64,000 nucleotides of DNA from an uncultured Muribaculum sp. (lineage in GTDB: Bacteria > Bacteroidota > Bacteroidia > Bacteroidales > Muribaculaceae): NCBI GenBank assembly GCA_910587665.1, contig CAJUMZ010000006.1:66989-130988 (forward strand), read 5' to 3'. The first letter of the stretch is position 1, and each line of letters begins with the position of its first letter. Below, piece after piece: positions 26,356 through 35,395 of the stretch. The notes below the pieces were generated by a model. That model was not told where the DNA came from. It was given only the letters and a program-made list of their open reading frames with translations, and made no database searches. The position numbers and the translations under genes were made by a program.

Positions 26356-27702
26356 TCAGAATACGGTAAGCAGATAAGAGGCTATCGCCTTGCGTACCTC
26401 CGCAACTTTGCAGGTAAACCCGTTGACCATAATTACCACAACATGTGTCGGGCGTTTACCTGCATCAAGTTTATACCCGGCATAGCAAAGCACTCCCGAC
26501 ATGCTCCCCGACTTCAACGCAAGCCTGCCCTTGAGGCGGGTATCGGCAAGAAGCCGCGCCACAGTGCCCTCCTTCCCTACTTTTGGGAAAAGCTCCACAT
26601 AACCGGAGTTGGATGACATGTCATGCAACAGCGAGCCGAGAAACTCCGGTGAAAGGCGATTGGTCACGGCAAGCCCGCACCCGTCGGCAATCTTCAGGGT
26701 CGACAGGTCATACCCCTTTGCTATAAGCAGCTCACGCTCCTTTTTAACGGCATCGGCAATCGAGCGGTCGCCGCCCTCATGCAGCACAAGAGCCCGTAGC
26801 ATCCCCTCGGCAAAAAGGTTATCGCTCTTAAACATCATGACCCGCAATATCTCGTCGCGAAGCGGTGATTTATGCTCGATACGCTTGCCAATGCCGCCAT
26901 CGGTGGCATCAAGGTTATACCCGAGTCCTATACCCGATTGACGCAATGAGGATTCAATATCATGGTAAAGAGCCACCCACGGCACAGGAATGGAATAGCG
27001 CGACGTATACCCCTTGCTACCGGCCACCGTACCAGTAAGGGTGAGAATCGACGAGCCCTCTCCCCTCATAGCCATCACGTCGCCTTGACGTCCCGGCCTA
27101 AGCCGATTGACAACCTCGATGTCGTAAGGCGCATCATACACGGCTTCTCCGGGATATACGGTCATAAGGAAACTGTTATCACGATAGTTTATACCGTAAA
27201 GCCCCGCGCCATATTCCCAAGGAGTGTCCTCAAGAAGCCAATAAGGCGACACTCCTATCGACGGATAAACCGAGGTGTCAATCACAATATCCCCGGCGAT
27301 GGAGTCAATACCCTCGCTACAAAGCCATCCGCTCACAGCCTCCGCAAAACACTCCCGTGTCTTGAAATGCCTTGAATCAAGCGTAGGATCGCCGCCGCCT
27401 GTTATGTAAAGGTTTCCTTCAAGTACATTGTCGCGAACCGTTCCGCGAATCTCAGCTGATGTAGCAAAAGGCGACGATGCAGGGAGCGACATCACGACCG
27501 ACGCGGCAGTGACACACTTCATGGTGGAAGCCGGCGTGAATACACGCTTCGCATTTTGGGCGACAATCACTTTCCCCGACGAAATCTCCGCTATATACAC
27601 ACCGATACCTGCCGCCTCGGAACCCTTAAAATTAATATTTGCGGCTGTTGTCACACACACCGCAAACATCGCCCACAGCGACACTATAACTTTCCTGATC
27701 AT
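26356..27702 (-). CDS. dacB: D-alanyl-D-alanine carboxypeptidase/endopeptidase (PBP4-type, S13)
   Basis: A 448-residue exported penicillin-binding protein (signal about 1-20). The active-site Ser-x-x-Lys motif is STMK in FTPASTMKCV (about 58-62), the SxN motif is SDN (FKSDNLFAEGML), and the KTG motif is replaced by KSG (LKSGSMSGV), which is usual in this family. It removes or cuts D-Ala-D-Ala peptides in peptidoglycan. It has its own -7 element (27739-27746). The gene lies next to the divergent TetR regulator and convergent to the GH28 gene. Confidence 0.93.
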   Translation of the reverse strand: MIRKVIVSLWAMFAVCVTTAANINFKGSEAAGIGVYIAEISSGKVIVAQNAKRVFTPASTMKCVTAASVVMSLPASSPFATSAEIRGTVRDNVLEGNLYITGGGDPTLDSRHFKTRECFAEAVSGWLCSEGIDSIAGDIVIDTSVYPSIGVSPYWLLEDTPWEYGAGLYGINYRDNSFLMTVYPGEAVYDAPYDIEVVNRLRPGRQGDVMAMRGEGSSILTLTGTVAGSKGYTSRYSIPVPWVALYHDIESSLRQSGIGLGYNLDATDGGIGKRIEHKSPLRDEILRVMMFKSDNLFAEGMLRALVLHEGGDRSIADAVKKERELLIAKGYDLSTLKIADGCGLAVTNRLSPEFLGSLLHDMSSNSGYVELFPKVGKEGTVARLLADTRLKGRLALKSGSMSGVLCYAGYKLDAGKRPTHVVVIMVNGFTCKVAEVRKAIASYLLTVF

Positions 27703-27738
27703 ATCTTATCAAACAACATATTAAGTGAGAATCAAGAA

Positions 27739-27746
27739 CAAATTTA
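27739..27746 (-). promoter_or_regulatory. Candidate -7 element of dacB
   Basis: Reverse strand TAAATTTG, 36 bp before the dacB ATG. No good TTTG at -33. Confidence 0.45.
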
Positions 27747-27819
27747 CATATTTTTCATAAATTTATATCCGCAGAATAACAATATGTTGCGAGAAATTAG
27801 TAATTTCGCACAAACAAAC

Positions 27820-27827
27820 TACATTTG
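27820..27827 (+). promoter_or_regulatory. Candidate -7 element of the TetR gene
   Basis: TACATTTG lies only 7 bp before the preferred ATG (27835), so a transcript from here would be almost leaderless. No -33 box at 20 bp spacing. It may be accidental. Confidence 0.3.
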
Positions 27828-27834
27828 TGCAATC

Positions 27835-28428
27835 ATGGTACTTAAAACTCGCGAAAAACTGATAGATGTGGCACGCCAACTCTTTGCCCACAAAGGCATC
27901 GAGAACACGACCATGAGCGACATCGCCAATGCCTCCGACAAAGGCAGAAGGACCATATACACCTATTTTAAAAACAAACGCGAGATTTACAACGCAGTAA
28001 TCGAGAAGGAGAGCGAGCAGCTTGTGGCACGCCTGCGTAACGTCACTACCGCCGAAATGTCGCCGGTGGAAAAATTGTGCAAGTTTATTGATCTGCGCAT
28101 CGACGTCGTGGTTGACGCTGTCGACCATCATCATGACAATACTGTGCTCCGCTCGCTGCTTATGCGCGATGTCAAGCGCATGGAGCGCATACGCCAGCTC
28201 GCCATCGAAAAAGAGCTCGACATGCTCAAGGCAATAGTCCGTGAAGGACTCAAGACCGGGGATTTCGACCCGGAGAAAGTCGACGGCGTATATGCCTCGA
28301 TGATCATGCTCTTCCAGGGCATAGAACTATCCTACATGCGAAATAATTTCCATCAGATAGGCGTCGACCCCAAGCGCATGAGAGAGCAGGTAAAACAATA
28401 TATTATCACAGCAATACAAAAAATTTAA
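27835..28428 (+). CDS. TetR/AcrR-family transcriptional regulator
   Basis: A 197-residue regulator with a classic N-terminal TetR helix-turn-helix (KLIDVARQLFAHKGIENTTM...IANASDKGRRTIYTYFKNKREIY, residues 8-55) and an all-helical ligand domain. The frame is open far upstream, but MVLKTREKL at 27835 gives the normal family length; ATG 27784 is an alternative. It is followed 12 bp later by a KAS III gene, so it probably controls fatty-acid synthesis genes and may bind an acyl-CoA or acyl-ACP (inference from context, as in FabR/FadR-like TetR members). Confidence 0.9.
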   Translation: MVLKTREKLIDVARQLFAHKGIENTTMSDIANASDKGRRTIYTYFKNKREIYNAVIEKESEQLVARLRNVTTAEMSPVEKLCKFIDLRIDVVVDAVDHHHDNTVLRSLLMRDVKRMERIRQLAIEKELDMLKAIVREGLKTGDFDPEKVDGVYASMIMLFQGIELSYMRNNFHQIGVDPKRMREQVKQYIITAIQKI

Positions 28429-28440
28429 ATCTCATAAAAT

Positions 28441-29385
28441 ATGTACATTAACGCGACCGGTTATTATGTCCCCTCTGAAAGGGTTGACAACGAATATTTC
28501 AAGGACGTCAACGGGCTTACAAGCGACTGGATCTATAAACGCACAGGTATTAAGTCACGTTCAAAAGCCGGCGAAGGTGAAGGCCACAACTCCATGGGGC
28601 TGAATGCAATTGACGATGCCCGGAAAACACTTCCCTACGATATTAAAGATGTGGACCTCATCGTATCGGCGTCATATTCACCCTACGACACGGTGGCGAC
28701 ACTCGCCCACGTAGCCCAGCGCAAATATGACATTGAAGGGGCAAAGGCGGTTTACGTGTCGGCGGCATGCTCTTCATTTGTCAACGGCCTTGAAATCATC
28801 GAGACTTATTTTGCGGCAGGCAAGGCTAAAAAAGCCCTTCTCATATGTTCGGAGCACAACACGTATTATTCCAACGAGCATGATCCCAAGTGTGGACACC
28901 TTTGGGGTGACGCTGCTGTGGCATTTTTCCTTTCAGCCGACAAAGTAGCCGACACCGATGTCCAAATCAAGGAAGTGTACACCTGCGGACTCGGCAATGT
29001 GGGTAAAGGACCGGATGGAGTAATCCTGCGTCCCAAGGAAGGTGGTATCGAGATGCCCGACGGCAGAGACGTGTTTGTCAACGCTTGCTCTTATATGATC
29101 GACGCCCTTGACCATGTGACAAAACCCCACGGCATGACCCCGGCAAAACTTGACCATATAATCACCCACCAGGCAAACAAACGTATCGTGGCACAGGTGG
29201 CACATCAGCTCGACCTCGACGACGACCATTTTGTCAACAATATCGAAGAGCTCGGCAACACCGGTTCGGCAAGCTGCGCGCTCGTATTCGCCCAAAACCG
29301 CGACAAGTTTAAGAAAGGTGAAAAAATCGGCATGACGGTGTTTGGCGGAGGATATTCCTGTGGCGCATTTTTGGTAGAAATCTAA
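28441..29385 (+). CDS. fabH: 3-oxoacyl-ACP synthase III (KAS III)
   Basis: A 314-residue condensing enzyme that starts fatty-acid chains from acyl-CoA and malonyl-ACP. The Cys-His-Asn triad is intact: C110 (VSAACSSFVNGLEI), H243 (ITHQANKRIV) and N273 (ELGNTGSAS). The active-site context ACSS differs from the E. coli FabH ACAG, so a specialised KAS III of similar fold (branched or secondary-lipid starter units) is possible. It lies 12 bp downstream of a TetR gene and upstream of fabG, which has its own promoter in the fabH 3' end. Confidence 0.88.
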   Translation: MYINATGYYVPSERVDNEYFKDVNGLTSDWIYKRTGIKSRSKAGEGEGHNSMGLNAIDDARKTLPYDIKDVDLIVSASYSPYDTVATLAHVAQRKYDIEGAKAVYVSAACSSFVNGLEIIETYFAAGKAKKALLICSEHNTYYSNEHDPKCGHLWGDAAVAFFLSADKVADTDVQIKEVYTCGLGNVGKGPDGVILRPKEGGIEMPDGRDVFVNACSYMIDALDHVTKPHGMTPAKLDHIITHQANKRIVAQVAHQLDLDDDHFVNNIEELGNTGSASCALVFAQNRDKFKKGEKIGMTVFGGGYSCGAFLVEI

Positions 29386-29401
29386 TTTATAGCTAAATTT
29401 G
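29370..29401 (+). promoter_or_regulatory. Promoter of fabG inside the fabH 3' end
   Basis: TTTG (29370-29373) and TAAATTTG (29394-29401), spacing exactly 20 bp; predicted leader about 42 nt to ATG 29450. It allows fabG expression apart from TetR-fabH. Confidence 0.7.
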
Positions 29402-29449
29402 CCATCGGTTTACAATCATAGTATTAATCCAAACTAAGAGTATATATAC

Positions 29450-30196
29450 ATGAAACTTCTTGAAGGAAAAACCGCGCTCATCACCGGTGCAGCCCGCGGT
29501 ATAGGAAAGGCGCTTGCTCTCCGCTTTGCGCAGGAAGGCGCCAACATCGCATTTACCGACCTCGTTATCGACGAGAACGGTAAGGCAACTGAAAAAGAAA
29601 TCGAGGCTCTCGGAGTCAAAGTAAAAGGATATGCCTCAAACGCTGCCGACTTCAACCAGACTAAGGAAGTAGTGGCTGAGGTACACAAGGATTTCGGTTC
29701 GATCGACATTCTTGTAAACAATGCCGGCATAACCAAAGACGGTCTTATGATGCGTATGACCGAGGCTCAGTGGGATGCAGTCATCGCTGTCAACCTGAAG
29801 AGCGCGTTCAACTTCATCAATGCCGTGCTCCCCATCATGATGCGTCAGCGTGGTGGCTCAATCATCAACATGGCTTCGGTAGTCGGTGTACACGGTAACG
29901 CCGGTCAAGCAAACTATGCCGCATCAAAAGCCGGTCTTATCGCCCTCGCCAAGTCAATCGCCCAGGAAGTAGGCTCACGCGGCATCCGTGCCAATGCCAT
30001 TGCCCCCGGATTTATCGAGACTGCAATGACAGCCGCACTCCCCGACGATATCCGTGCGGAGTGGGTAAAGAAGATCCCCTTGCGCCGTGGCGGTCAGGTA
30101 GGCGACATCGCAGACGTTGCCGTATTCCTTGCCTCCGACATGTCAAGCTACGTTACCGGTCAGGTAATACAGGTTGACGGCGGTATGAACATGTAA
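29450..30196 (+). CDS. fabG: 3-oxoacyl-ACP reductase
   Basis: A 248-residue short-chain dehydrogenase. The NADP(H) motif TGAARGIGKA (12-21), NNAGITKDGL, the catalytic Ser (MASVVGVHG) and YAASKAGL (Tyr/Lys), and the C-terminal DVAVFLASDMSSYVTGQ with VDGGMNM are all those of FabG. It reduces beta-ketoacyl-ACP in each elongation cycle. It has its own promoter in the end of fabH and is followed by a long hairpin terminator (30225-30270). Confidence 0.95.
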   Translation: MKLLEGKTALITGAARGIGKALALRFAQEGANIAFTDLVIDENGKATEKEIEALGVKVKGYASNAADFNQTKEVVAEVHKDFGSIDILVNNAGITKDGLMMRMTEAQWDAVIAVNLKSAFNFINAVLPIMMRQRGGSIINMASVVGVHGNAGQANYAASKAGLIALAKSIAQEVGSRGIRANAIAPGFIETAMTAALPDDIRAEWVKKIPLRRGGQVGDIADVAVFLASDMSSYVTGQVIQVDGGMNM

Positions 30197-30224
30197 TCCC
30201 CGCAATCAGCGACATCAACAGCAT

Positions 30225-30270
30225 AAAGGTTGTATGGCATTCTCCCAAGGAGAGTCATACGACCTTTTAT
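30225..30270 (+). terminator. Long hairpin terminator after fabG
   Basis: AAAGGTTGTATG (30225-30236) pairs with CATACGACCTTT (30256-30267), one G-U pair, and the loop contains a second stem TCTCC/GGAGA. A TTTTAT tail follows. Confidence 0.85.
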
Positions 30271-30301
30271 TTGGTGGATTGTCATATTTTTGGTAACTTT
30301 G
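30270..30301 (+). promoter_or_regulatory. Promoter of DUF4290-murA-rimM
   Basis: TTTG (30270-30273) and TAACTTTG (30294-30301) with a 20-bp spacer; leader about 20 nt. A second -7-like box TATTTTTG (30285-30292) overlaps but has no -33 partner. Confidence 0.7.
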
Positions 30302-30326
30302 ACAAGTTAGCAAAACACTCAGCGAT

Positions 30327-30920
30327 ATGCTTACATACAATACACAACTGAAAAAAATGATATTGCCGGAATACGGCAGAAACATACAGCAGATGGTGGA
30401 CTACTGCGTCTCTATTCCCGACCGGGAAGAACGCACCGTGTGCGCCTACTCGATAATCGCGTCTATGGGCAACCTGTTCCCACAGCTTCGCGACACGGAG
30501 GATTTCAAGCACAAGCTCTGGGATCACCTCGCCATCATGTCAGACTTCAAGCTTGACATCGACTACCCTTACGAGGTGATAAAGCCGGAAAACCTTCAGA
30601 CGCGCCCCGAACCGCTCAACTATGAGCTGTCGCCGATAAAGCTGCGTCACTACGGCAAATACATCGAACAGATGATAGCCAAGGCTTCCTCAATGGAAGA
30701 GGGTGAAGAGCGCGATGCCCTCGTGTTGCTGATAGCCAACCACATGAAGAAACTTATGCTTGCGGTCAATCCCGACGGCGTCGACGATGCAAAAGTGTTC
30801 AAGGATCTTGCCGCATACAGCCACGGGGCCATACGTCTTGACCCGACGACATGCCGCCTGCATGAATTCAAAGCGGCTCCGACGCCGCAGGCAACAGGTA
30901 AAAAGAAAAAGAAAAAATAA
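30327..30920 (+). CDS. DUF4290 domain protein
   Basis: A 197-residue cytosolic protein matching the Bacteroidetes DUF4290 family (YNTQLKKMILPEYGRNIQQMV and the later LRHYGKYIEQMI). It is largely helical and ends in a run of lysines (GKKKKKK). Function is unknown. Its place directly upstream of murA and rimM is widely conserved in Bacteroidetes, which suggests a role linked to cell-wall synthesis or ribosome maturation. The poly-Lys tail could contact nucleic acid or be translated at a slow site; neither can be decided here. murA follows after 23 bp. Confidence 0.85.
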   Translation: MLTYNTQLKKMILPEYGRNIQQMVDYCVSIPDREERTVCAYSIIASMGNLFPQLRDTEDFKHKLWDHLAIMSDFKLDIDYPYEVIKPENLQTRPEPLNYELSPIKLRHYGKYIEQMIAKASSMEEGEERDALVLLIANHMKKLMLAVNPDGVDDAKVFKDLAAYSHGAIRLDPTTCRLHEFKAAPTPQATGKKKKKK

Positions 30921-30943
30921 CCAACCCTACTGCGACATCTGAC

Positions 30944-32251
30944 ATGAGCACATTTATAGTCGAAGGCGGTCATACACTGCACGGTGAGATAACCCCGCAA
31001 GGAGCGAAAAACGAGGCACTTGAAGTAATCTGCGCCGTGTTGCTGACTCCGGAACGTGTCGTAATCAACAATATCCCCGATATTCTTGACATAAACAACC
31101 TCATATCGATGCTTGCCGACATGGGGGTAAAAGTAGAGCGTCTCGCCCCCCACTCCTACGCCTTTCAGGCTGATGAAGTGAACGTTGATTATATATCCAC
31201 GCCCGACTTTATCAAAAAAGCGGCGTCGCTGCGCGGATCGGTTATGTTTGTCGGTCCGCTTGTCGCCCGTTTCGGACAGGCGGTATTGCCAAAGCCGGGA
31301 GGTGACAAAATAGGCCGTCGTCGCCTTGACACCCACTTTATCGGCATAAACAAGCTTGGGGCGGAATTTGACTATAATCCGGAGACCCATGCCTACGAAA
31401 TACGCACCGACGGCCTCCACGGCACTTACATGCTTCTTGACGAGGCATCAGTTACCGGCACGGCAAACATCGTCATGGCATCGGTGCTTGCCGAGGGAGA
31501 GACCACGATATACAATGCGGCATGTGAGCCGTATATCCAGCAGCTTTGCAAGATGCTCAATTCCATGGGTGCGCAGATACGCGGAATCGGCTCCAACCTG
31601 CTGCATATAACCGGGGTACAGTCGCTCCATGGCACAACCCACACCGTGTTGCCCGACATGATAGAAGTAGGCAGCTTCATAGGCATCGCCGCCATGACGG
31701 GAAGCGGGCTTACGCTAAAAAACGTGGGCTACGACGACCTTGGTATTATGCCTGACAGCTTCAAGCGGATTGGCATCGAACTGCAACGCTCCGGCGACGA
31801 CATAATCATCCCGCAGTGTGACGGATACGAGATCGAGACATTCATCGACGGCTCCATAATGACATTTGCAGACGCTCCCTGGCCAGGGCTGTCGCCCGAC
31901 TTGCTGAGCGTGTTTCTTGTCGTTGCCACCCAGGCCAAGGGAAGTGTACTGATACATCAGAAGATGTTTGAAAGCCGCCTGTTCTTTGTCGACAAACTGA
32001 TTGACATGGGGGCACAGATTATCCTTTGCGACCCGCACAGGGCCGCGGTAATCGGTTCCGGCAGACTGCACTCGCTCCGCGCCACCACCATGGTATCGCC
32101 CGACATCCGTGCCGGCATCGCCATGCTGATCGCGGCAATGAGCGCAAAAGGCACAAGCAGCATCCACAATATAGACCAGATCGACCGCGGATATGAGGAT
32201 ATCGACAAGCGCCTCAATGCCATAGGCGCCCACATCATGCGTGTATCATAA
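30944..32251 (+). CDS. murA: UDP-N-acetylglucosamine 1-carboxyvinyltransferase
   Basis: A 435-residue EPSP-synthase-family enzyme making the first committed precursor of peptidoglycan by adding enolpyruvate to UDP-GlcNAc. The substrate Lys is in GAKNEALEV (K22) and the catalytic loop reads GPLVARFGQAVLPKPGGDKI. The residue equal to Cys115 of E. coli is Asp121 (GAC at 31304-31306). Enzymes with Asp here remain active but are not alkylated by fosfomycin, as known from mycobacterial and chlamydial MurA. DUF4290 lies upstream and rimM 11 bp downstream. Confidence 0.95.
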   Translation: MSTFIVEGGHTLHGEITPQGAKNEALEVICAVLLTPERVVINNIPDILDINNLISMLADMGVKVERLAPHSYAFQADEVNVDYISTPDFIKKAASLRGSVMFVGPLVARFGQAVLPKPGGDKIGRRRLDTHFIGINKLGAEFDYNPETHAYEIRTDGLHGTYMLLDEASVTGTANIVMASVLAEGETTIYNAACEPYIQQLCKMLNSMGAQIRGIGSNLLHITGVQSLHGTTHTVLPDMIEVGSFIGIAAMTGSGLTLKNVGYDDLGIMPDSFKRIGIELQRSGDDIIIPQCDGYEIETFIDGSIMTFADAPWPGLSPDLLSVFLVVATQAKGSVLIHQKMFESRLFFVDKLIDMGAQIILCDPHRAAVIGSGRLHSLRATTMVSPDIRAGIAMLIAAMSAKGTSSIHNIDQIDRGYEDIDKRLNAIGAHIMRVS

Positions 32252-32262
32252 CAGATTGACCT

Positions 32263-32787
32263 ATGATTGAAGAAAAAGAGCTTGTAGAGATTGGTAAAGT
32301 CGGAAAGCCCCACGGCATCCATGGTGAGATCAACGTATACATAGACGAGGATGTAATCATTGATCGCCTTGAAAAACTGATTGTAAACATCGACGGCATA
32401 TATGTGCCATTTTTTATTGAGTCGATACGCCCTAAGCGTATTGATTCGGTAATCATGTCGCTTGAAGGAATTGAAAATGAGCAACAGGCGGCTGAACTCA
32501 CCAATCATGAAGCCTTTGCCCTGATTACCGACGATGTAAAGGAGCAGCCGGATGATGACGGGATGTATGCTTCCGACCTTATCGGATACACAATAGTACA
32601 TACCAACGGACAGCCGATCGGGGTAATCACCGGCGTGGAAGACAGTACTGAAAACGCCTTGTTCATAGTAGAACTTCCCGGCGGCGTGACAACCTACATC
32701 CCCATCGCCGACGATCTCATCGACGAAATAGACCAAGATCGCAAATTCATAATAATGACCATCCCCGAAGGACTCCTCGACTTATGA
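32263..32787 (+). CDS. rimM: Ribosome maturation factor
   Basis: A 174-residue protein with the RimM N-terminal barrel (IGKVGKPHGIHGEINVYI, about 7-24) and a PRC-barrel C-terminal domain (DLIGYTIVHTNGQPIGVITGV, YIPIADDLIDEID). It binds S19 during assembly of the 30S head. It is the last gene of the DUF4290-murA-rimM unit and ends 11 bp from the convergent GT2 gene; no clear terminator is visible there. Confidence 0.93.
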   Translation: MIEEKELVEIGKVGKPHGIHGEINVYIDEDVIIDRLEKLIVNIDGIYVPFFIESIRPKRIDSVIMSLEGIENEQQAAELTNHEAFALITDDVKEQPDDDGMYASDLIGYTIVHTNGQPIGVITGVEDSTENALFIVELPGGVTTYIPIADDLIDEIDQDRKFIIMTIPEGLLDL

Positions 32788-32798
32788 TTTTAGAGGGC

Positions 32799-33749
32799 TT
32801 AATCCCAGAGGGTTGTTTTTATGGCGTAGCGGGGGCGATGCTTGACTTCGTTGAAAATCTTGCCTACATACTCGCCCACTATTCCTATGCCCATAAGAAT
32901 CACACTACCGAGAAACCAGATTGAAAGCATCAGCGAGGTCCAACCTATTATCACCTTGTCGGCAAAATAAGACGTAAACACATAGATGGCCACGACTATG
33001 TCAACGCACAGCAACGCAAGGCCCAAAAGAAATATCATCCTGATAGGTTTTGCCGAAAACGATGTTATGCCGTCGATTGAAAAACTAACCATCCGGGTAA
33101 AAGAATACTTGGATCTACCCGCCACACGCTCCTGACGGTTGTAACGCACCACTCCTGTATCAAGTCCGAGCTGCGGAATTATGCCACGCAGAAAAAGATT
33201 TGACTCCCCATAGTCTGCAAGCATTTCTATAGCCCGGCTGCTCATGAGCCGATAGTCAGCATGATCATAGATGGTATCTACTCCAAGTCGCTGCTGCAGG
33301 CGGTAGAAAGCCCTTGCGGTAGTACGCTTAAACCAAGAATCGGAAGCCCGGCTTGCCCTGACCCCGTATACGATCTCCTTTCCGGCAAGAAAAAGATCGG
33401 TCATTGCGACAATAGCCTCCGGATCATCCTGCAAGTCGGCATCAATGGTCACTGCGGCATCACATTTCCCGTTCACAGCCGTCAATCCGGCAATAAGGGC
33501 ATACTGCTGACCACGGTTATGAGCAAGCGCGACACCCTTTATTCGGGTATCGCGCTCGTGTAAATCGGATATCACAGCCCAAGTATCATCGGTACTACCG
33601 TCATCCACACATAGAAGATAGCTTTCTTCCGCCACTCTGTCGGCGACGATGAGTCGGTCAAGTATCGCCGTAAGACGGGCTACCGATATAGGCAGAGCCT
33701 CACTGTCGTTATAGCAAGGGATGACAATGGCAAGTACCGGGGCTGCCAT
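32799..33749 (-). CDS. Family 2 glycosyltransferase with two C-terminal membrane helices
   Basis: A 316-residue protein with a GT-A domain: VIPCYND (9-15), the acidic pair in CVDDGSTDD (49-54), and the DxD-like TIDADLQDDPEAI (101-113). Two membrane helices follow (about 237-257 and 270-292). This is the layout of GtrB/dolichyl-phosphate-mannose-synthase-like enzymes, which load a sugar onto a polyprenyl phosphate for transfer outside the membrane. The sugar is not predictable. Its start is 3 bp after the proS stop codon, so the two share a transcript. Confidence 0.9.
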   Translation of the reverse strand: MAAPVLAIVIPCYNDSEALPISVARLTAILDRLIVADRVAEESYLLCVDDGSTDDTWAVISDLHERDTRIKGVALAHNRGQQYALIAGLTAVNGKCDAAVTIDADLQDDPEAIVAMTDLFLAGKEIVYGVRASRASDSWFKRTTARAFYRLQQRLGVDTIYDHADYRLMSSRAIEMLADYGESNLFLRGIIPQLGLDTGVVRYNRQERVAGRSKYSFTRMVSFSIDGITSFSAKPIRMIFLLGLALLCVDIVVAIYVFTSYFADKVIIGWTSLMLSIWFLGSVILMGIGIVGEYVGKIFNEVKHRPRYAIKTTLWD

Positions 33750-33752
33750 AAT

Positions 33753-35234
33753 TTAATAGTTGCGGGCAAAAATCACGCGCTGTGCCGAAGGCTTGCCGGT
33801 AACCATACACTTACCGGGAGTCTTGTCACCGTCAAGGGGTATGCAGCGTATTGTCGCCTTGGTCTCTTCCTTGATCTTGTCCTCGGTCTCGGGAGTCCCA
33901 TCCCAATGAGCAAGTATAAAGCCGCCCTTCTCTATCTCAACCTTAAATTCCTCATAGGTCTCAACTGTACGGGTCATCTCTTCACGATGCTTAAGTGCTT
34001 TCTGATAGATGTTGCCCTGGATCTCTTCGAGAAGCGACTGCACGCGCTCGGCGATTCCTGCAATGGGAAGAACGTCTTTTTCCAATGTGTCACGGCGCAT
34101 CACCTCGACAGTGCCGTTCTCTATGTCACGCGCACCTATTGCAAGACGCACGGGCACACCCTTCAATTCGTAATCGGCAAACTTGAAGCCGGGGCGACGG
34201 TTGTCGGCATCATCATATTTCACGCTGATACCAAGATCACGCAGTGCCGACACAATAGGCTCCACTGCCTTGCTCACCTCGACAAGCTGCTCGGCATTCT
34301 TATATATAGGCACAATCACAACCTGTATAGGAGCGAGGTGAGGAGGAAGCACCAGACCGTTGTCGTCGGAATGAGTCATTATAAGCGCACCCATAAGTCG
34401 AGTCGACACGCCCCAGGAGTTTGCCCATACATATTCGGGCTTGTTGTCCTTGTTTACAAATGTCACGTCAAATGCCTTTGCGAAATTCTGACCGAGATTG
34501 TGTGAAGTACCCGACTGGAGAGCCTTGCCGTCTTGCATCATCGCCTCGATAGTATAGGTATTGAGCGCGCCGGCAAAGCGTTCGTTAGGTGATTTCACAC
34601 CCTTTATTACCGGCATAGCCATATAACGCTCGGCAAAATCGGCGTAAAGGTTGATCATCTGCACGGTGCGTGCCTCCGATTCCTCGGCGGTGGCATGAGC
34701 GCAGTGTCCTTCCTGCCACAGGAACTCGGCGGTACGGAGGAACATGCGTGTACGCATCTCCCAACGCATCACGTTAGCCCACTGGTTGCAGAGCACGGGC
34801 AGATCGCGGTAGCTGTGAATCCAGTTTTTATAAGTACCCCAGATGATGGTTTCCGAAGTCGGGCGCACGATAAGCTCCTCTTCAAGACGAGCATCAGGGT
34901 CGACAACCACACCGTTGCCGTTAGGATCATTTTTAAGACGATAGTGAGTCACTACGGCACACTCCTTTGCAAATCCCTCTACATGCTCCGCTTCACGGCA
35001 AAGAAACGACTTAGGGATAAGAAGCGGGAAATAAGCGTTCTGCACTCCCGTCTCCTTGAACATCTTATCAAGGGTCTGCTGCATCTTTTCCCAGATGGCA
35101 TAGCCATAAGGCTTTATTACCATACAGCCGCGCACCGCGCTCTGCTCGGCGAGATCAGCCTTCACGACAAGTTCGTTGTACCATTTAGAGTAATCTTCAC
35201 TGCGCTTAGTGAGATCCTTAAGTTCCTTTGCCAT
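33753..35234 (-). CDS. proS: Prolyl-tRNA synthetase, eukaryote/archaea-like type
   Basis: A 493-residue class II synthetase without the bacterial editing insertion. Motif 2 region [26 protein letters not shown] (TxE loop), and [16 protein letters not shown] (motif 3 neighbourhood) are visible, followed by the anticodon-binding domain ([13 protein letters not shown]) and a C-terminal zinc-domain-like tail ending in the typical Tyr (IFARNY). This type is usual in Bacteroidetes. It has a promoter at 35278-35309 and is followed 3 bp later by a GT2 gene. Confidence 0.95.
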   Translation of the reverse strand: MAKELKDLTKRSEDYSKWYNELVVKADLAEQSAVRGCMVIKPYGYAIWEKMQQTLDKMFKETGVQNAYFPLLIPKSFLCREAEHVEGFAKECAVVTHYRLKNDPNGNGVVVDPDARLEEELIVRPTSETIIWGTYKNWIHSYRDLPVLCNQWANVMRWEMRTRMFLRTAEFLWQEGHCAHATAEESEARTVQMINLYADFAERYMAMPVIKGVKSPNERFAGALNTYTIEAMMQDGKALQSGTSHNLGQNFAKAFDVTFVNKDNKPEYVWANSWGVSTRLMGALIMTHSDDNGLVLPPHLAPIQVVIVPIYKNAEQLVEVSKAVEPIVSALRDLGISVKYDDADNRRPGFKFADYELKGVPVRLAIGARDIENGTVEVMRRDTLEKDVLPIAGIAERVQSLLEEIQGNIYQKALKHREEMTRTVETYEEFKVEIEKGGFILAHWDGTPETEDKIKEETKATIRCIPLDGDKTPGKCMVTGKPSAQRVIFARNY

Positions 35235-35277
35235 AGCAAGATATATTATATTTATTCTTTAGATTTAAATTATTGTG

Positions 35278-35309
35278 CAAAATTACTCAAAAGAGTCAAC
35301 ATACACAAC
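35278..35309 (-). promoter_or_regulatory. Promoter of proS
   Basis: Reverse strand GTTG (35306-35309, 3 of 4) and TAATTTTG (35278-35285), spacing 20 bp; leader about 38 nt. Confidence 0.65.
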
Positions 35310-35395
35310 GATTTACCCGCTTTTCAAAAGCATTGCACACGAGTTAACGAGAGATTATAACTCAGGAATACACAAAAATATATCGCTAATCCCAA

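Noticed and set aside
30285..30292. Second -7-like box TATTTTTG upstream of the DUF4290 gene
   Set aside because: No -33 partner at 20 bp, whereas the overlapping TAACTTTG at 30294 has a perfect one.
31957..32736. 259-codon reverse frame spanning murA and rimM
   Set aside because: It crosses two convincing forward genes and shows no family pattern.
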